From Ruminococcus sp. (GTDB taxonomy: Bacteria > Bacillota > Clostridia > Oscillospirales > Ruminococcaceae): a stretch of DNA of 39,554 nt. Below are positions 9,449 through 17,587 of this stretch, in pieces. The DNA is taken from assembly GCA_015066805.1 (NCBI GenBank), contig SVNP01000023.1, positions 1 through 39,554 of the forward strand. Reading direction: 5' to 3'. How positions within the stretch are numbered: the first letter of the stretch is position 1; each line of letters starts with the position of its first letter. The position numbers and the translations under genes are program-made. The notes beneath the pieces were generated by a model. It searched no databases, was not told the origin of the DNA, and was given only the letters and a program-made list of their open reading frames with translations.

Positions 9449-10555
9449 TCATCTGACCTGCACGGGCATAACGATGGCAATGCTGCCTTCGCCGTCTGCC
9501 TCCATGATCTTAACGGCACGGTTTGCCTCACTCAGGAAGATACGCACGCGGTCACCCTGTACGGCACGCACCGCATCCAGCAGGTAGCGGTTATTAAAGC
9601 CGATAGTCAGACGCTCGCCGGAAAGATCGCATTCCAGGGTATCATCCACGCTGCCGATGACGTTCTGGCAACTGATCCGCAGGGTACCGTCCTCCAACTG
9701 GAAGCGTACTGCGGTCTTGTTTTTCTCGCTGATGAGCAGAGAGCAGCGCTCCAGGCTTTCGATCAGACGGCGACGGCTGATGGTAAGCTGGGTCTTTGCG
9801 CTTTCGGGGATGCTGCGGCGATAGTTGACAAAATCACCTGCCAGCAAACGGGTGTACACCAGGTAGCCGTTGATCTCAAAGATAGCATGGTGCAGATCCA
9901 GACGGATCACGCAAGGGTTTTTATTCTCGTCATCCTCAAACATCAGGTGCTGGATCTCACGCAGGGCCTTGGCGGGCACAACGAATTTCATAGGCTCCTG
10001 TCCGGGCAGGGGTTCGCTGCGCAGAGCCATACGATAGTTATCCAGAGCTACGATGTTGAGCATATTGTTTTCCATCTCAATCAGCTCGCCGGTAAAGATG
10101 GGCTTGGTTTCATCCAGAGAAACGGCGTAAATGGTCTGCTCGATCATTTTCTTCAGCAGCCTCTGAGGGATCACGGCACCCTGCTGCTGCTCAATATCGG
10201 GGAGATCGGGGTATTCATCGGCACTCATACCGGCAAGCTGGCACGCAGTACCGCCGCCGGTGATGGTCACCTTCATATTCTCATCGGTATACATGGTCAG
10301 GATGCCTTCGGGCATTCTGCGAACCACCTCGGAAAACAGACGGCTGTCCACAAGGATCACGCCTTCTTCTTCGATGACGGAAGGAATCTCGGTACGGATA
10401 CCCAGCTCCAGGTCATAGCCTGTCAGCTCAAGCTGCTGACCTGCGGCGTGCAGGCGAATGGCAGAAAGAGCCTCCATAGGGGTTTTGATGCTGGCTGCTT
10501 TTGCCACATTTGGCAGTACCGCAGCAATGTCAGTTTTTTGACAGGTGAACTTCAT
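9449..10555 (-). CDS. dnaN: DNA polymerase III sliding clamp, beta subunit
   Basis: The 368-residue beta clamp, which encircles DNA and tethers the replicative polymerase. Three clamp domains are present; the C-terminus ends [13 protein letters not shown], like the MP(M/V)x(V/L)R ending of the family. The start is ATG at 10555 with AAAGG nine bases upstream. It lies downstream of dnaA across a 595-base origin-like gap instead of being closely coupled, so it probably has its own promoter in that gap. Confidence 0.97.
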   Translation of the reverse strand: MKFTCQKTDIAAVLPNVAKAASIKTPMEALSAIRLHAAGQQLELTGYDLELGIRTEIPSVIEEEGVILVDSRLFSEVVRRMPEGILTMYTDENMKVTITGGGTACQLAGMSADEYPDLPDIEQQQGAVIPQRLLKKMIEQTIYAVSLDETKPIFTGELIEMENNMLNIVALDNYRMALRSEPLPGQEPMKFVVPAKALREIQHLMFEDDENKNPCVIRLDLHHAIFEINGYLVYTRLLAGDFVNYRRSIPESAKTQLTISRRRLIESLERCSLLISEKNKTAVRFQLEDGTLRISCQNVIGSVDDTLECDLSGERLTIGFNNRYLLDAVRAVQGDRVRIFLSEANRAVKIMEADGEGSIAIVMPVQVR

Positions 10556-10637
10556 AGCAACTATCCTTTCTGGGAAATCCGGTTTTTGTGAGAGGACGGA
10601 TCCGCTTTTGATTATGATAGGTAATAGGTATTTATCG

Positions 10638-10662
10638 TAATAGTAGTAGGGGCGGTGGAAAA
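10638..10662 (-). promoter_or_regulatory. Basal-unwinding array: DnaA box, GC cluster, DnaA-trios
   Basis: Read on the minus strand: a box-like TTTTCCACC (10662-10654), then GCCCC (10653-10649), then a run whose opposite strand read 3' to 5' is GAT GAT GAT AAT (10649-10638). This order of DnaA box, GC-rich spacer and DnaA-trios is the basal unwinding system described for Bacillus subtilis oriC. It is followed by AT-rich DNA toward dnaN, where strand opening would be expected. The box has one mismatch at its last base. Confidence 0.65.
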
Positions 10663-10951
10663 GTGCAAAACATCATCCGCCCGAAGAAAAACATCCTGAT
10701 TCTGCGAAAATCCAAAGCCTGCGGCCCGGGGGATTTTCCACCTGCGGTATTTGGAAAGATTTTGGAAAAGTGCAAAGCAAAATTTCGTTTATGGGGAAAA
10801 GTGGACAAGTGGAATGCATGGGAAAGAATGTGGAAAACTTTGTGGAAATTGTGAATACAGACAGTATAAAGGGTTACTTTTCCACAAAAATGAGGAAAAC
10901 ACAGTGCAAAATCGGAAAATCATCGTAAATGCGAGGGTGCTTCTCCACAAG

Positions 10952-10973
10952 ATTTTCAACATCTGTTGAAAAT
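10952..10973. repeat. Perfect inverted repeat within oriC
   Basis: ATTTTCAAC (10952-10960) and GTTGAAAAT (10965-10973) are exact reverse complements around the four bases ATCT. The arms also read as two head-to-head relaxed DnaA boxes (TTTTCAACA and its complement), each two mismatches from TTATCCACA. It lies beside the box at 10941-10949. It could be a paired DnaA site or a short hairpin; there is no T run for a terminator. Confidence 0.6.
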
Positions 10974-11150
10974 AGAGGCTTTTCGCATTTTATTGCCCAT
11001 GCATCTCACAGGAAAAATTTCCCCTTAGTTGATTGTCCTCTTCCGACTCCTTTCCGCATACTTCGGCAGAAAGTTTTTTGCGTTTTGCGCCGTTGCACAA
11101 AGCTGTGGAAAAGAATCGGGAGAAATTCATCAAAAGACACAATCGGTCTG

Positions 11151-12506
11151 TTATGCCTTGGAACCGCCATCCTTGATGTTCTTGGAAATGGTCTCGATGG
11201 TATTCCGCATATTCTCGTCCTTTTTCAGGTTTTCGGTCACATTGTTCACGGCATATACAATAGTGGAGTGATCTCTGCCGCCGAACTCATTACCGATCTG
11301 CTGCAAGGGAATCTGGGTGATCTCACGCACCAGATAAACGGCAACCTTTCTGGCTGTTGAAATCTGGGCGGTGCGCTTGTTGGAACGGATATCCTCAGGA
11401 GAAACGCCGTAGATGTTGGCCACCTCAGCGATGATCTTCTCCACGGTTACGGGCAGGGGCTGGTCATCGGTGAGAATCTCACGAATGATGGTCTGCGCCA
11501 TGGAAATGGTCGGTGTGGAGCCTGCAAACTGCTTAAAGGCACTGAGCTTCTTTACGGCACCCTCAAGCTGACGGATATTGGACTTCAGGTGGTTTGCAAT
11601 ATACTCTGCCACATCATTGGGGATGGAGAAGTGCATCAGCTCTGCCTTGCGCTGGATGATGGCCATTCTGGTTTCAAAATCCGGCATGGAAAGATCGGCC
11701 ATCAGACCGGATTCAAAGCGGTTGCGGATGCGGTCACTGAGGATCTTGATCTCTTTTGGGGGGCGGTCAGAGGTCAGCACGATCTGCTTGCCCGCGTTGT
11801 AAAGCTCGTTAAAGGTATGGAAGAACTCCTCCTGGGTAGCCTCACGGCCGCTGATGAACTGCACATCATCCACCAGCAGCACATCTGCGCCGCGGTATTT
11901 TTCGTGGAATTTGGAGGTATCCTTTTTCTGGTGGATGGCCTCGATCAGCTCGTTGGCAAATGCTTCACCATTGACATAGATGATGTTCAGGGAGGGGTTG
12001 TTCTTCTTCATCTCATGGGAGATGGCGTTGACCAGATGGGTTTTGCCCAAGCCGGAGGGCCCGTAGATGAACAGAGGATTATAGGATTTGATGCTCTCGT
12101 TCTTTGCCACGGTGGTGCAGGCGGCATAGGCGAACTCATTGGAATGACCGACAATAAAGGTATCGAAGGTGTGGGCATAGTTTTCGCTGTCATCTTCGGA
12201 TCTGGGTGCTGCGGCATAGCCGCTGTCGGTTTTGGAAGGCTCGGCGGTGCCGGGTGCCTGAATGATGATCTGTACTTCTACCGGAAAACCCAGTGTATCG
12301 GTAAGAGCTTCATTGAGCAGTGTCTTGTAGTGGTCGGTAACGACATCGTACTGGAAGCTGGTGTCGCAGTAGAAAACAGCCTTGTTGCCTTCCAGCCGGA
12401 CGGGACGCAGTGTGTCGATCCAGAGCCCGCGTGCAACGGTACCTATCTTTTCTTTCTTGGTGCAGTATTCCTTGACCATCTCAAAAACGTCAGCAAAGGA
12501 ATTCAT
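11151..12506 (-). CDS. dnaA: Chromosomal replication initiator protein DnaA
   Basis: The AAA+ initiator of replication, 451 residues. Domain I covers about residues 1-80; a short linker carries acidic and Tyr/Ala residues; the AAA+ module has Walker A GPSGLGKT (149-156) and Walker B LLVDDVQF; the C-terminal helix-turn-helix has the box-binding signature GGRDHSTIVYAV. The start is ATG at 12506; the best purine-rich match (AAGGA) is rather far upstream, so translation may be modest. A strong promoter lies about 155 bases upstream (12660-12688). The gene is divergent from the YfhO-type gene and precedes the oriC gap. Confidence 0.97.
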   Translation of the reverse strand: MNSFADVFEMVKEYCTKKEKIGTVARGLWIDTLRPVRLEGNKAVFYCDTSFQYDVVTDHYKTLLNEALTDTLGFPVEVQIIIQAPGTAEPSKTDSGYAAAPRSEDDSENYAHTFDTFIVGHSNEFAYAACTTVAKNESIKSYNPLFIYGPSGLGKTHLVNAISHEMKKNNPSLNIIYVNGEAFANELIEAIHQKKDTSKFHEKYRGADVLLVDDVQFISGREATQEEFFHTFNELYNAGKQIVLTSDRPPKEIKILSDRIRNRFESGLMADLSMPDFETRMAIIQRKAELMHFSIPNDVAEYIANHLKSNIRQLEGAVKKLSAFKQFAGSTPTISMAQTIIREILTDDQPLPVTVEKIIAEVANIYGVSPEDIRSNKRTAQISTARKVAVYLVREITQIPLQQIGNEFGGRDHSTIVYAVNNVTENLKKDENMRNTIETISKNIKDGGSKA

Positions 12507-12659
12507 GGTGACCGATTCACATCCTTCTTTTCAAAAATAGTCTGCGGCAGATTGTAAAAACGGCGTTCCTATGCGGTTTGTGTGAGAGAAAACCGCCTTA
12601 TAAAATGAGAAAAAATGCGCCAAAGCGGAACGCCTCATGCGCAGTTCGATACATAATAT

Positions 12660-12688
12660 AGTATAGCATATTTCTTCGGAAATAGCAA
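12660..12688 (-). promoter_or_regulatory. dnaA promoter
   Basis: On the minus strand, TTGCTA (12688-12683), a 17-base spacer and TATACT (12665-12660), with TGC just before it giving an extended -10. This fits a housekeeping sigma-A promoter about 155 bases upstream of dnaA. Confidence 0.65.
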
Positions 12689-12708
12689 GCTTTTTGTATA
12701 AATTATGG

Positions 12709-12735
12709 AAAATCACACAAATAATGTGTGATTTT
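12709..12735. repeat. 11-base perfect inverted repeat between divergent promoters
   Basis: AAAATCACACA (12709-12719) and TGTGTGATTTT (12725-12735) are exact reverse complements around AATAA. It lies 21 bases upstream of the dnaA -35 box and about 140 bases upstream of the opposing promoter. It could be an operator, or a two-way transcription stop; T-rich bases follow on the plus strand. Nothing identifies the binding protein. Confidence 0.6.
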
Positions 12736-12874
12736 TTCGCCTTGTTTTATAATCGTATGCAACAGCAAAATAGAAGCCTGAAAAAACCTGTTTTTTCTGT
12801 TGGGAATTACCTTGTATTCCGAATCTACATACAGAGTAAATGCAAAGGAGACTGAAAAAAATATGAAAAAGTGC

Positions 12875-12903
12875 TTGTAAAATCAGGAAGAATATAGTAT
12901 AAT
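12875..12903 (+). promoter_or_regulatory. Promoter of the YfhO-type gene
   Basis: TTGTAA (12875-12880), 17 bases, TATAAT (12898-12903). A sigma-A type promoter about 60 bases before the start codon at 12967. Confidence 0.6.
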
Positions 12904-12966
12904 AAAAGAGTATGTATTACCGTGGGATGGTATATCCTTTCCACAGTGAGAAGAAGGAGGAAACTT

Positions 12967-15900
12967 ATGGCAAAGGCAAAGCAGAAATCCGCTGCCCCCG
13001 CCAATATGCCCCAGCCCCCGGCAACGGGTGGAAAAGGCATTCTGGCGTGGCTCGGTCGCAACCGGTTTTATTTTATTGCGTTTTTCCTGCCGGTGGCGTT
13101 GATCTATGTCGCATATGCGATATTCGGTATGTACCCCTTCGGTGACGAATCGGTACTGTGCCTGGATCTGAACGGACAGTATATCTACTACTTTGAGGCG
13201 ATCCGGGACGCTTTCCACGGAGACGGCAGTATTCTCTATAACTGGTCCCGTAACCTTTCCGGTGATTATATGGGTATCATCGGATATTACCTTGCCAGCC
13301 CCTTTACACTGATCGTAGTGCTGCTGCCCCGTACCATGATACTGGGTGCCATGCTCATTATGATTCTTTGCAAGCTGGGCTCTGCATCGGTGGCGATGTT
13401 CCACTATCTGCGTCGTTCCAAGGGTCTGCAGCCCATGTATGCGCTGATCCTCTCTCTGATGTACAGTATGTGTGCCTACGGCATCATCCAGACCATTGAC
13501 CCCATGTGGCTGGATGGCATGGTGTTCCTGCCCCTGATCTGTCTGGGTGTGGAATACCTGGTAGATGACGGCAGAAAGATCAATTATATCATTCCGCTGG
13601 CAATCATGTGCATTGCAAACTTCTATATCGGCTTTATGTGCTGTATTTTCACGGCATTCTATTTCTTCTACTATGTGTGCTTCGGTTCGGACAAGCTGAA
13701 GTATGAGGTAAAGCCTCTGCTGGCAGTGCTGGGCAGAATGGTCATCGCAACGGCAGCCGCAATGTGCTGTGCCGCTGTCATGATCCTGCCGGTGTACAAT
13801 GCGCTGGCACTGGGTAAGTTTGATTTCACTACCCCCGATTACTCCTTTAAGACCCAGTTTGAGCCTCTGGAGTTCCTGGCACAGTTCAGCGTAAACCAGT
13901 ACAATTCCGTGAACGTAAAGGGTAAGCCCGAGATCTACTGCGGCGTGCTGGCATTCCTGTTCCTGCCCCTGTTCTACTGCAACAATCGTATCCGTGTACG
14001 CAAGAAGATCGGTTACAGCTTCCTGGTGGCAGTTATGTTCATCAGTATGTATGTTAAGCCCATTGATATGCTGTGGCACGGCGGACAGGTGCCGAACTGG
14101 CTGCCCTTCCGTTATTCTTTCATCTTCTCCTTTATTGTGATCTCTATGGCAGCCATGACATTCCGTTATCTTGGCAATATCAAGCTGCCTGCTATCGGCG
14201 GCAGTGTGGCCGGTATTGCGGTGCTGATGCTCATTATCAACTCCAAGCAGTACCTGAACATGAAGAACAATGTGTATCTGGATACCTTCGGTTCTGTCTG
14301 GATGACCATTATCTTTGCAGCGATCTATGCAGCGTTCCTCTACTTTATGGGCAAAAAGAATCCTTCCAAAAAGGCTGCCGTGCTGATGCCTCTGGGACTG
14401 ATGGCAGTGGTTGGCGGTGAGCTGACCTACAACGCTGTCTGTACCTTTAAGGATATCGACTTTGAGGTTGCCTATTCCACCCGTTCTTCCTATGTGGAAT
14501 ATATGCAGACCGGCCGTGATCTGGTAGATAAGCTGTATGATTACGACCAGAGCTTCTACCGTGCGGAAAAAACCTATGTGCGCTGTGTCAATGATAACGC
14601 CGGCTTTGGTCTGCGCGGTATTACACACTCCAGCTCCGTGATGAACACCAAGGTGCTGAAGTTTATTGAGGCAATGGGTTATTCCTGCCGCAGCTACTAC
14701 TCCCGTTATGACGGCAATACACCGCTGACCGACAGCCTGCTGGGCATCAAGTATGTGCTGGATAAGGACGGCAAGGTGCGTGAGCTGGATCCCACCTACA
14801 AGTGGATCATGTCCGATACCTGCAAAACGCAGGGTAAGGCAGATATGACCGTGAATGTGTATGAGAATCCCAATGCTCTTTCCATCGGCTATATGGTAGA
14901 TGATGACATCAAGCGCATTGGCAGCTTCGGCAATGATAACCCCTTTAACAGCCAGAACATTCTCATGAGTACCATCAGCGGTAAAACTACCTTTAAGCAG
15001 GATGGCAACTTTGATAGCTGGTCTCAGTATTATTACCCCATTTCCCTGACCAAGGAGCTGCGTCTCAACGGCGTGCAGACTTCTCCCTACGGTACTCAGA
15101 CCAATTATCGTGAGATACCCGGTTCTGCCGATCCTACCATTGATATCTTCATTGAAGCACAGTCTGATGATCCCATCTATTTCTTCTTAAAGACCGAGAA
15201 CGAAAGCCGTGTGAATCTGTGGCTGGCAGATCAGTGGAATCTGGATGAGCCTGCCTGCAAGAATAAGGATGGCTCCAATGCAGTGGGTCTTGGTTCCTAC
15301 TTTGAAACCGATAACTACCATGTGTTCCGTCTGGGCAGCTACAAGAAGGGCGATCAGCTTCAGCTCCGCCTGACCCTGACCAAGGACGGCGGCAAGACCG
15401 AAAAGTACACCATCATCAAGAATTTCTTCTTCTATCACTTTGATGAGGCTATGTTCCAGGAGGATATTGACTCCCTGAAAGACCAGCAGTGGGAGCTGAC
15501 CAAGTACGGCGGCAGAACACTGGAGGGTAAGATCACCGCAAAGGAAGGCCAGATCATGATGACCTCCATCCCCTATGAGCCGGGCTGGACGGTCTGGGTA
15601 GACGGCAAAAAGGTAGAGCACGTTGAGCTGTTTACCGCTATGATCGGTATTCCGCTGGAGCCGGGTGAGCACACCGTTAAGATGAAGTTCACCTCCGAGG
15701 GCTTCCATCTGGGTCTGTTCCTGATGGTTTGCGGTATCTTCTGTTGTGTGCTGTTCTGGATCTATGACAGAAAGCACAACAAGATGGTACTGCTGATGGC
15801 CGAAAACCGCAAGAAGGGCATTTATGAGATCCCTGTTGAGGAGGAGCCTGAGGTTGAGGAAACCAAGATCATCAAGGTAAAGGCAGGTCAGAGCGCTGAG

Positions 15901-16014
15901 ATCGAAAAGAATATGGTGGCGGATGAGCTGATCAAGCTGAAATCGCTGCTGGATCAGGGCGTTCTCACACAAGAGGAATTTGATGCACAGAAGAAAAAAC
16001 TGCTGAATCAGTAA
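12967..16014 (+). CDS. YfhO-family multi-membrane protein with C-terminal SHOCT domain
   Basis: A 1015-residue protein. The N-terminal two-thirds has about a dozen membrane helices and the family features of YfhO (PF09586): an early loop with GDESVLCLDLNGQY, then NWSRNLSGDY and YYLASPF. YfhO-type proteins have a GT-C glycosyltransferase-like fold, and relatives are involved in glycosylating teichoic acids or other surface polymers. A large extracytoplasmic region follows, then a final helix (about residues 905-925), a cytoplasmic linker, and a terminal DELIKLKSLLDQGVLTQEEFDAQ segment (written here in part) of the SHOCT type. Start ATG 12967 has GGAGG six bases upstream. It is a single-gene unit with its own promoter and terminator. 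Confidence 0.88.
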   Translation: MAKAKQKSAAPANMPQPPATGGKGILAWLGRNRFYFIAFFLPVALIYVAYAIFGMYPFGDESVLCLDLNGQYIYYFEAIRDAFHGDGSILYNWSRNLSGDYMGIIGYYLASPFTLIVVLLPRTMILGAMLIMILCKLGSASVAMFHYLRRSKGLQPMYALILSLMYSMCAYGIIQTIDPMWLDGMVFLPLICLGVEYLVDDGRKINYIIPLAIMCIANFYIGFMCCIFTAFYFFYYVCFGSDKLKYEVKPLLAVLGRMVIATAAAMCCAAVMILPVYNALALGKFDFTTPDYSFKTQFEPLEFLAQFSVNQYNSVNVKGKPEIYCGVLAFLFLPLFYCNNRIRVRKKIGYSFLVAVMFISMYVKPIDMLWHGGQVPNWLPFRYSFIFSFIVISMAAMTFRYLGNIKLPAIGGSVAGIAVLMLIINSKQYLNMKNNVYLDTFGSVWMTIIFAAIYAAFLYFMGKKNPSKKAAVLMPLGLMAVVGGELTYNAVCTFKDIDFEVAYSTRSSYVEYMQTGRDLVDKLYDYDQSFYRAEKTYVRCVNDNAGFGLRGITHSSSVMNTKVLKFIEAMGYSCRSYYSRYDGNTPLTDSLLGIKYVLDKDGKVRELDPTYKWIMSDTCKTQGKADMTVNVYENPNALSIGYMVDDDIKRIGSFGNDNPFNSQNILMSTISGKTTFKQDGNFDSWSQYYYPISLTKELRLNGVQTSPYGTQTNYREIPGSADPTIDIFIEAQSDDPIYFFLKTENESRVNLWLADQWNLDEPACKNKDGSNAVGLGSYFETDNYHVFRLGSYKKGDQLQLRLTLTKDGGKTEKYTIIKNFFFYHFDEAMFQEDIDSLKDQQWELTKYGGRTLEGKITAKEGQIMMTSIPYEPGWTVWVDGKKVEHVELFTAMIGIPLEPGEHTVKMKFTSEGFHLGLFLMVCGIFCCVLFWIYDRKHNKMVLLMAENRKKGIYEIPVEEEPEVEETKIIKVKAGQSAEIEKNMVADELIKLKSLLDQGVLTQEEFDAQKKKLLNQ

Positions 16015-16023
16015 CCTGTTACC

Positions 16024-16063
16024 AAAATGCTCCCATGCAAAGCAGCATGGGAGCATTTTTTTT
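16024..16063 (+). terminator. Terminator after the YfhO-type gene
   Basis: A 15-base stem, AAAATGCTCCCATGC (16024-16038) with GCATGGGAGCATTTT (16045-16059), and loop AAAGCA, followed by further T residues. A classic intrinsic terminator ten bases after the stop codon. Confidence 0.9.
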
Positions 16064-16103
16064 GTTTTCCCTGCATAGGATGTTCCAAAGGGAGGGATAC
16101 TGA

Positions 16104-17249
16104 ATGAAGAAAAGATTCCGCAGACAGGCGGTTACGGCCTGTGCTGCTGTTGTGATGATCGGCAGTATAACGGCAGGGGGTATGCTTCTGGTGCCGTGGA
16201 TGCAGTCGGTTCCGCTGGGGACAGGCATACAAGAACCCACTCCGGAAGAATCGGGACAGCCTGTGATCCATATTACCCATTCTCCGGCAGACCTGCTGGG
16301 TTATAACTGGACACAGGGCGCAGGAGCCATGGCAGAGCCATCAGTACCGCAGCATTCGGATATTATTACAGTGGAAAGTGCATATTCTCTGACGCTTCAT
16401 GAGGAAAAGCCCTATCCTGCCGCCCGTGATTCCGATGACGGTGTGATCGAGGAGACTCACTACGGTCTGCAAAAGGGAAATCAGTTTTTTGCTTTGGATA
16501 CGGCAGGGCAGGTTCGCAACTGCACCCACCATACCAATACCGAACTGCTGGAGGAAAGCCGCATTGCACCGCATCTGCCGCTGAAGGCCGATGGTACGCC
16601 TATGGTGCTGATCTATCATACCCACACCACAGAAAGCTATGAAGCATCGGAACGCAGCTATTTTGATAAGGATTTCAACTACCGCACCACACAGCCGGAT
16701 AAAAATATGGTAATGGTAGGTGATGCCATTGCCAATGAGCTGGCCGCTGCGGGCATCGGGGTGATCCATGCAGAAACCATTCACGATTACCCCGCATGGA
16801 ATGGCAGCTACGGCCGCAGTGCGGAAACCGTTTCCGCTATTTTAGAGCAGTATCCTTCGGTTTGTATTGCACTGGATATTCACAGAGATGCCATTTCCAC
16901 AGAGACTAAAATTATGGCTCCCGTTGCAGAGATCAACGGAAAAAAAGCAGCCCAGATCATGATGATCTCCGGCTGCGATGACGGTACGATGGGAATGCCC
17001 AATTATCTGGAGAATTTTCATCTGGCAAGCAGTATCCAGCAAACCATGGAAGCTGCCTACCCCGGCCTGACCAGACCCATTTTGTTTGATTATCGGAAGT
17101 ACAATCAGGATCTCACCACGGGCAGCCTGCTCATCGAAGTAGGCACTCAGGGCAATACTATGGAAGAGGCACGCTATGCAGGCAGTCTGTTCGGCAAATC
17201 ACTGGCAGAAACGATTTTAACGCTTATTCGGGAGGAAAATCAATCTTGA
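16104..17249 (+). CDS. spoIIP: Stage II sporulation protein P (SpoIIP) amidase
   Basis: A 381-residue cell-wall hydrolase that acts during engulfment of the forespore with SpoIID and SpoIIM, cleaving stem peptides from glycan chains. A signal-anchor helix lies at about residues 9-31. The catalytic domain includes VLIYHTHTTESYE near residue 171, then ALDIHRDA and LIEVGTQGNTMEEA, all characteristic of the SpoIIP fold related to Amidase_3. Start ATG 16104 has GGGAGGG seven bases upstream. Its stop overlaps the TTG start of the next gene. Its presence implies that the organism, or its ancestors, forms endospores. A sigma-E promoter could not be picked out by eye. Confidence 0.92.
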   Translation: MKKRFRRQAVTACAAVVMIGSITAGGMLLVPWMQSVPLGTGIQEPTPEESGQPVIHITHSPADLLGYNWTQGAGAMAEPSVPQHSDIITVESAYSLTLHEEKPYPAARDSDDGVIEETHYGLQKGNQFFALDTAGQVRNCTHHTNTELLEESRIAPHLPLKADGTPMVLIYHTHTTESYEASERSYFDKDFNYRTTQPDKNMVMVGDAIANELAAAGIGVIHAETIHDYPAWNGSYGRSAETVSAILEQYPSVCIALDIHRDAISTETKIMAPVAEINGKKAAQIMMISGCDDGTMGMPNYLENFHLASSIQQTMEAAYPGLTRPILFDYRKYNQDLTTGSLLIEVGTQGNTMEEARYAGSLFGKSLAETILTLIREENQS

Positions 17250-17587
17250 AACGGAAAAAAAGGGTACAAAAAGCAGTTTTCACGGCGATTTTCTGTTACG
17301 GTGCAATGCTTGCGCTGTTTCTTGGCATTTTGCGCTCCACAGGGCAGACCAGAAAGATCCTTTACGGGGAAGATGCGGTTATGGTACAGTGTACACAAAA
17401 CCAAACCGCCGCAGGCACCCTGGCTTACACCATAGAGCTTGGCGGCGGTGAATGGTCATTTTCATGGGAGCCTGCTGCAAAAAAGCTGGCAAAACCGGCA
17501 GAAAATCTGCCGCCCTGCATGCTGAAGCTTCTGCTGCGGCTGGCTGTACTGGCAGAATCCTATACGGTAGAGTGCATCCAATCATAA
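17246..17587 (+). CDS. Small single-pass membrane protein downstream of spoIIP
   Basis: A 113-residue protein with a basic start, one membrane helix (about residues 10-29) and an outside part ending near a Cys. The start is TTG at 17246, overlapping the spoIIP TGA as TTGA, with GGAGG ten bases upstream, so it is coupled to spoIIP. No family is recognised. The coupling suggests a role in sporulation. Its 3' end overlaps the convergent gene at 17560 by 28 bases. Confidence 0.6.
   Translation: MKRKKRVQKAVFTAIFCYGAMLALFLGILRSTGQTRKILYGEDAVMVQCTQNQTAAGTLAYTIELGGGEWSFSWEPAAKKLAKPAENLPPCMLKLLLRLAVLAESYTVECIQS

Larger units (their letters stand above)
10556..11150. other. oriC region: DnaA-box cluster between dnaA and dnaN
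   Basis: This 595-base gap has no credible gene. It holds seven good or near matches to the DnaA box TTWTNCACA: TTTTCCACA on the plus strand at 10878-10886; its complement at 10829-10837 and 11104-11112; single-mismatch forms at 10841-10849, 10941-10949, 10734-10742 and 10654-10662. A 13-base direct repeat GGAAAAGTGCAAA occurs at 10657-10669 and 10764-10776. In Bacillus the unwinding part of oriC is also between dnaA and dnaN. An AT-rich segment lies at 10605-10648. The box clustering is seen; that this is the active origin is inferred. Confidence 0.85.
12507..12966. other. Divergent intergenic region between dnaA and the YfhO-type gene
   Basis: This 460-base AT-rich gap holds outward-facing promoters for dnaA (12660-12688) and the YfhO-type gene (12875-12903), and a perfect palindrome between them at 12709-12735. 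I see no strong DnaA box here (only CTTTCCACA at 12937-12945, inside the leader of the right-hand gene). A second A/T inverted repeat, AAAAAAC-CT-GTTTTTT, lies near 12780-12800. No coding region is supported. Confidence 0.6.

Noticed and set aside
9191-10591. A 466-codon plus-strand open frame opposite rlbA and dnaN
   Set aside because: Both opposite-strand genes are certain; the frame has no recognisable features.
10663-11271. Short plus-strand open frames inside the dnaA-dnaN gap
   Set aside because: They cover DnaA boxes and repeats, have no ribosome sites, and extend into the dnaA gene.
12937-12945. CTTTCCACA as a DnaA box upstream of the YfhO-type gene
   Set aside because: A single imperfect match with no neighbours; chance is likely.
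12883-14628. A 581-codon minus-strand open frame antisense to the YfhO-type gene
   Set aside because: Composition is dominated by His, Gln and Cys, there is no start signal, and the opposite strand encodes a clear membrane protein.
16064-16103. Sigma-E promoter before spoIIP
   Set aside because: CATAGGAT resembles part of a -10 but there is no matching -35 element; too weak to call.
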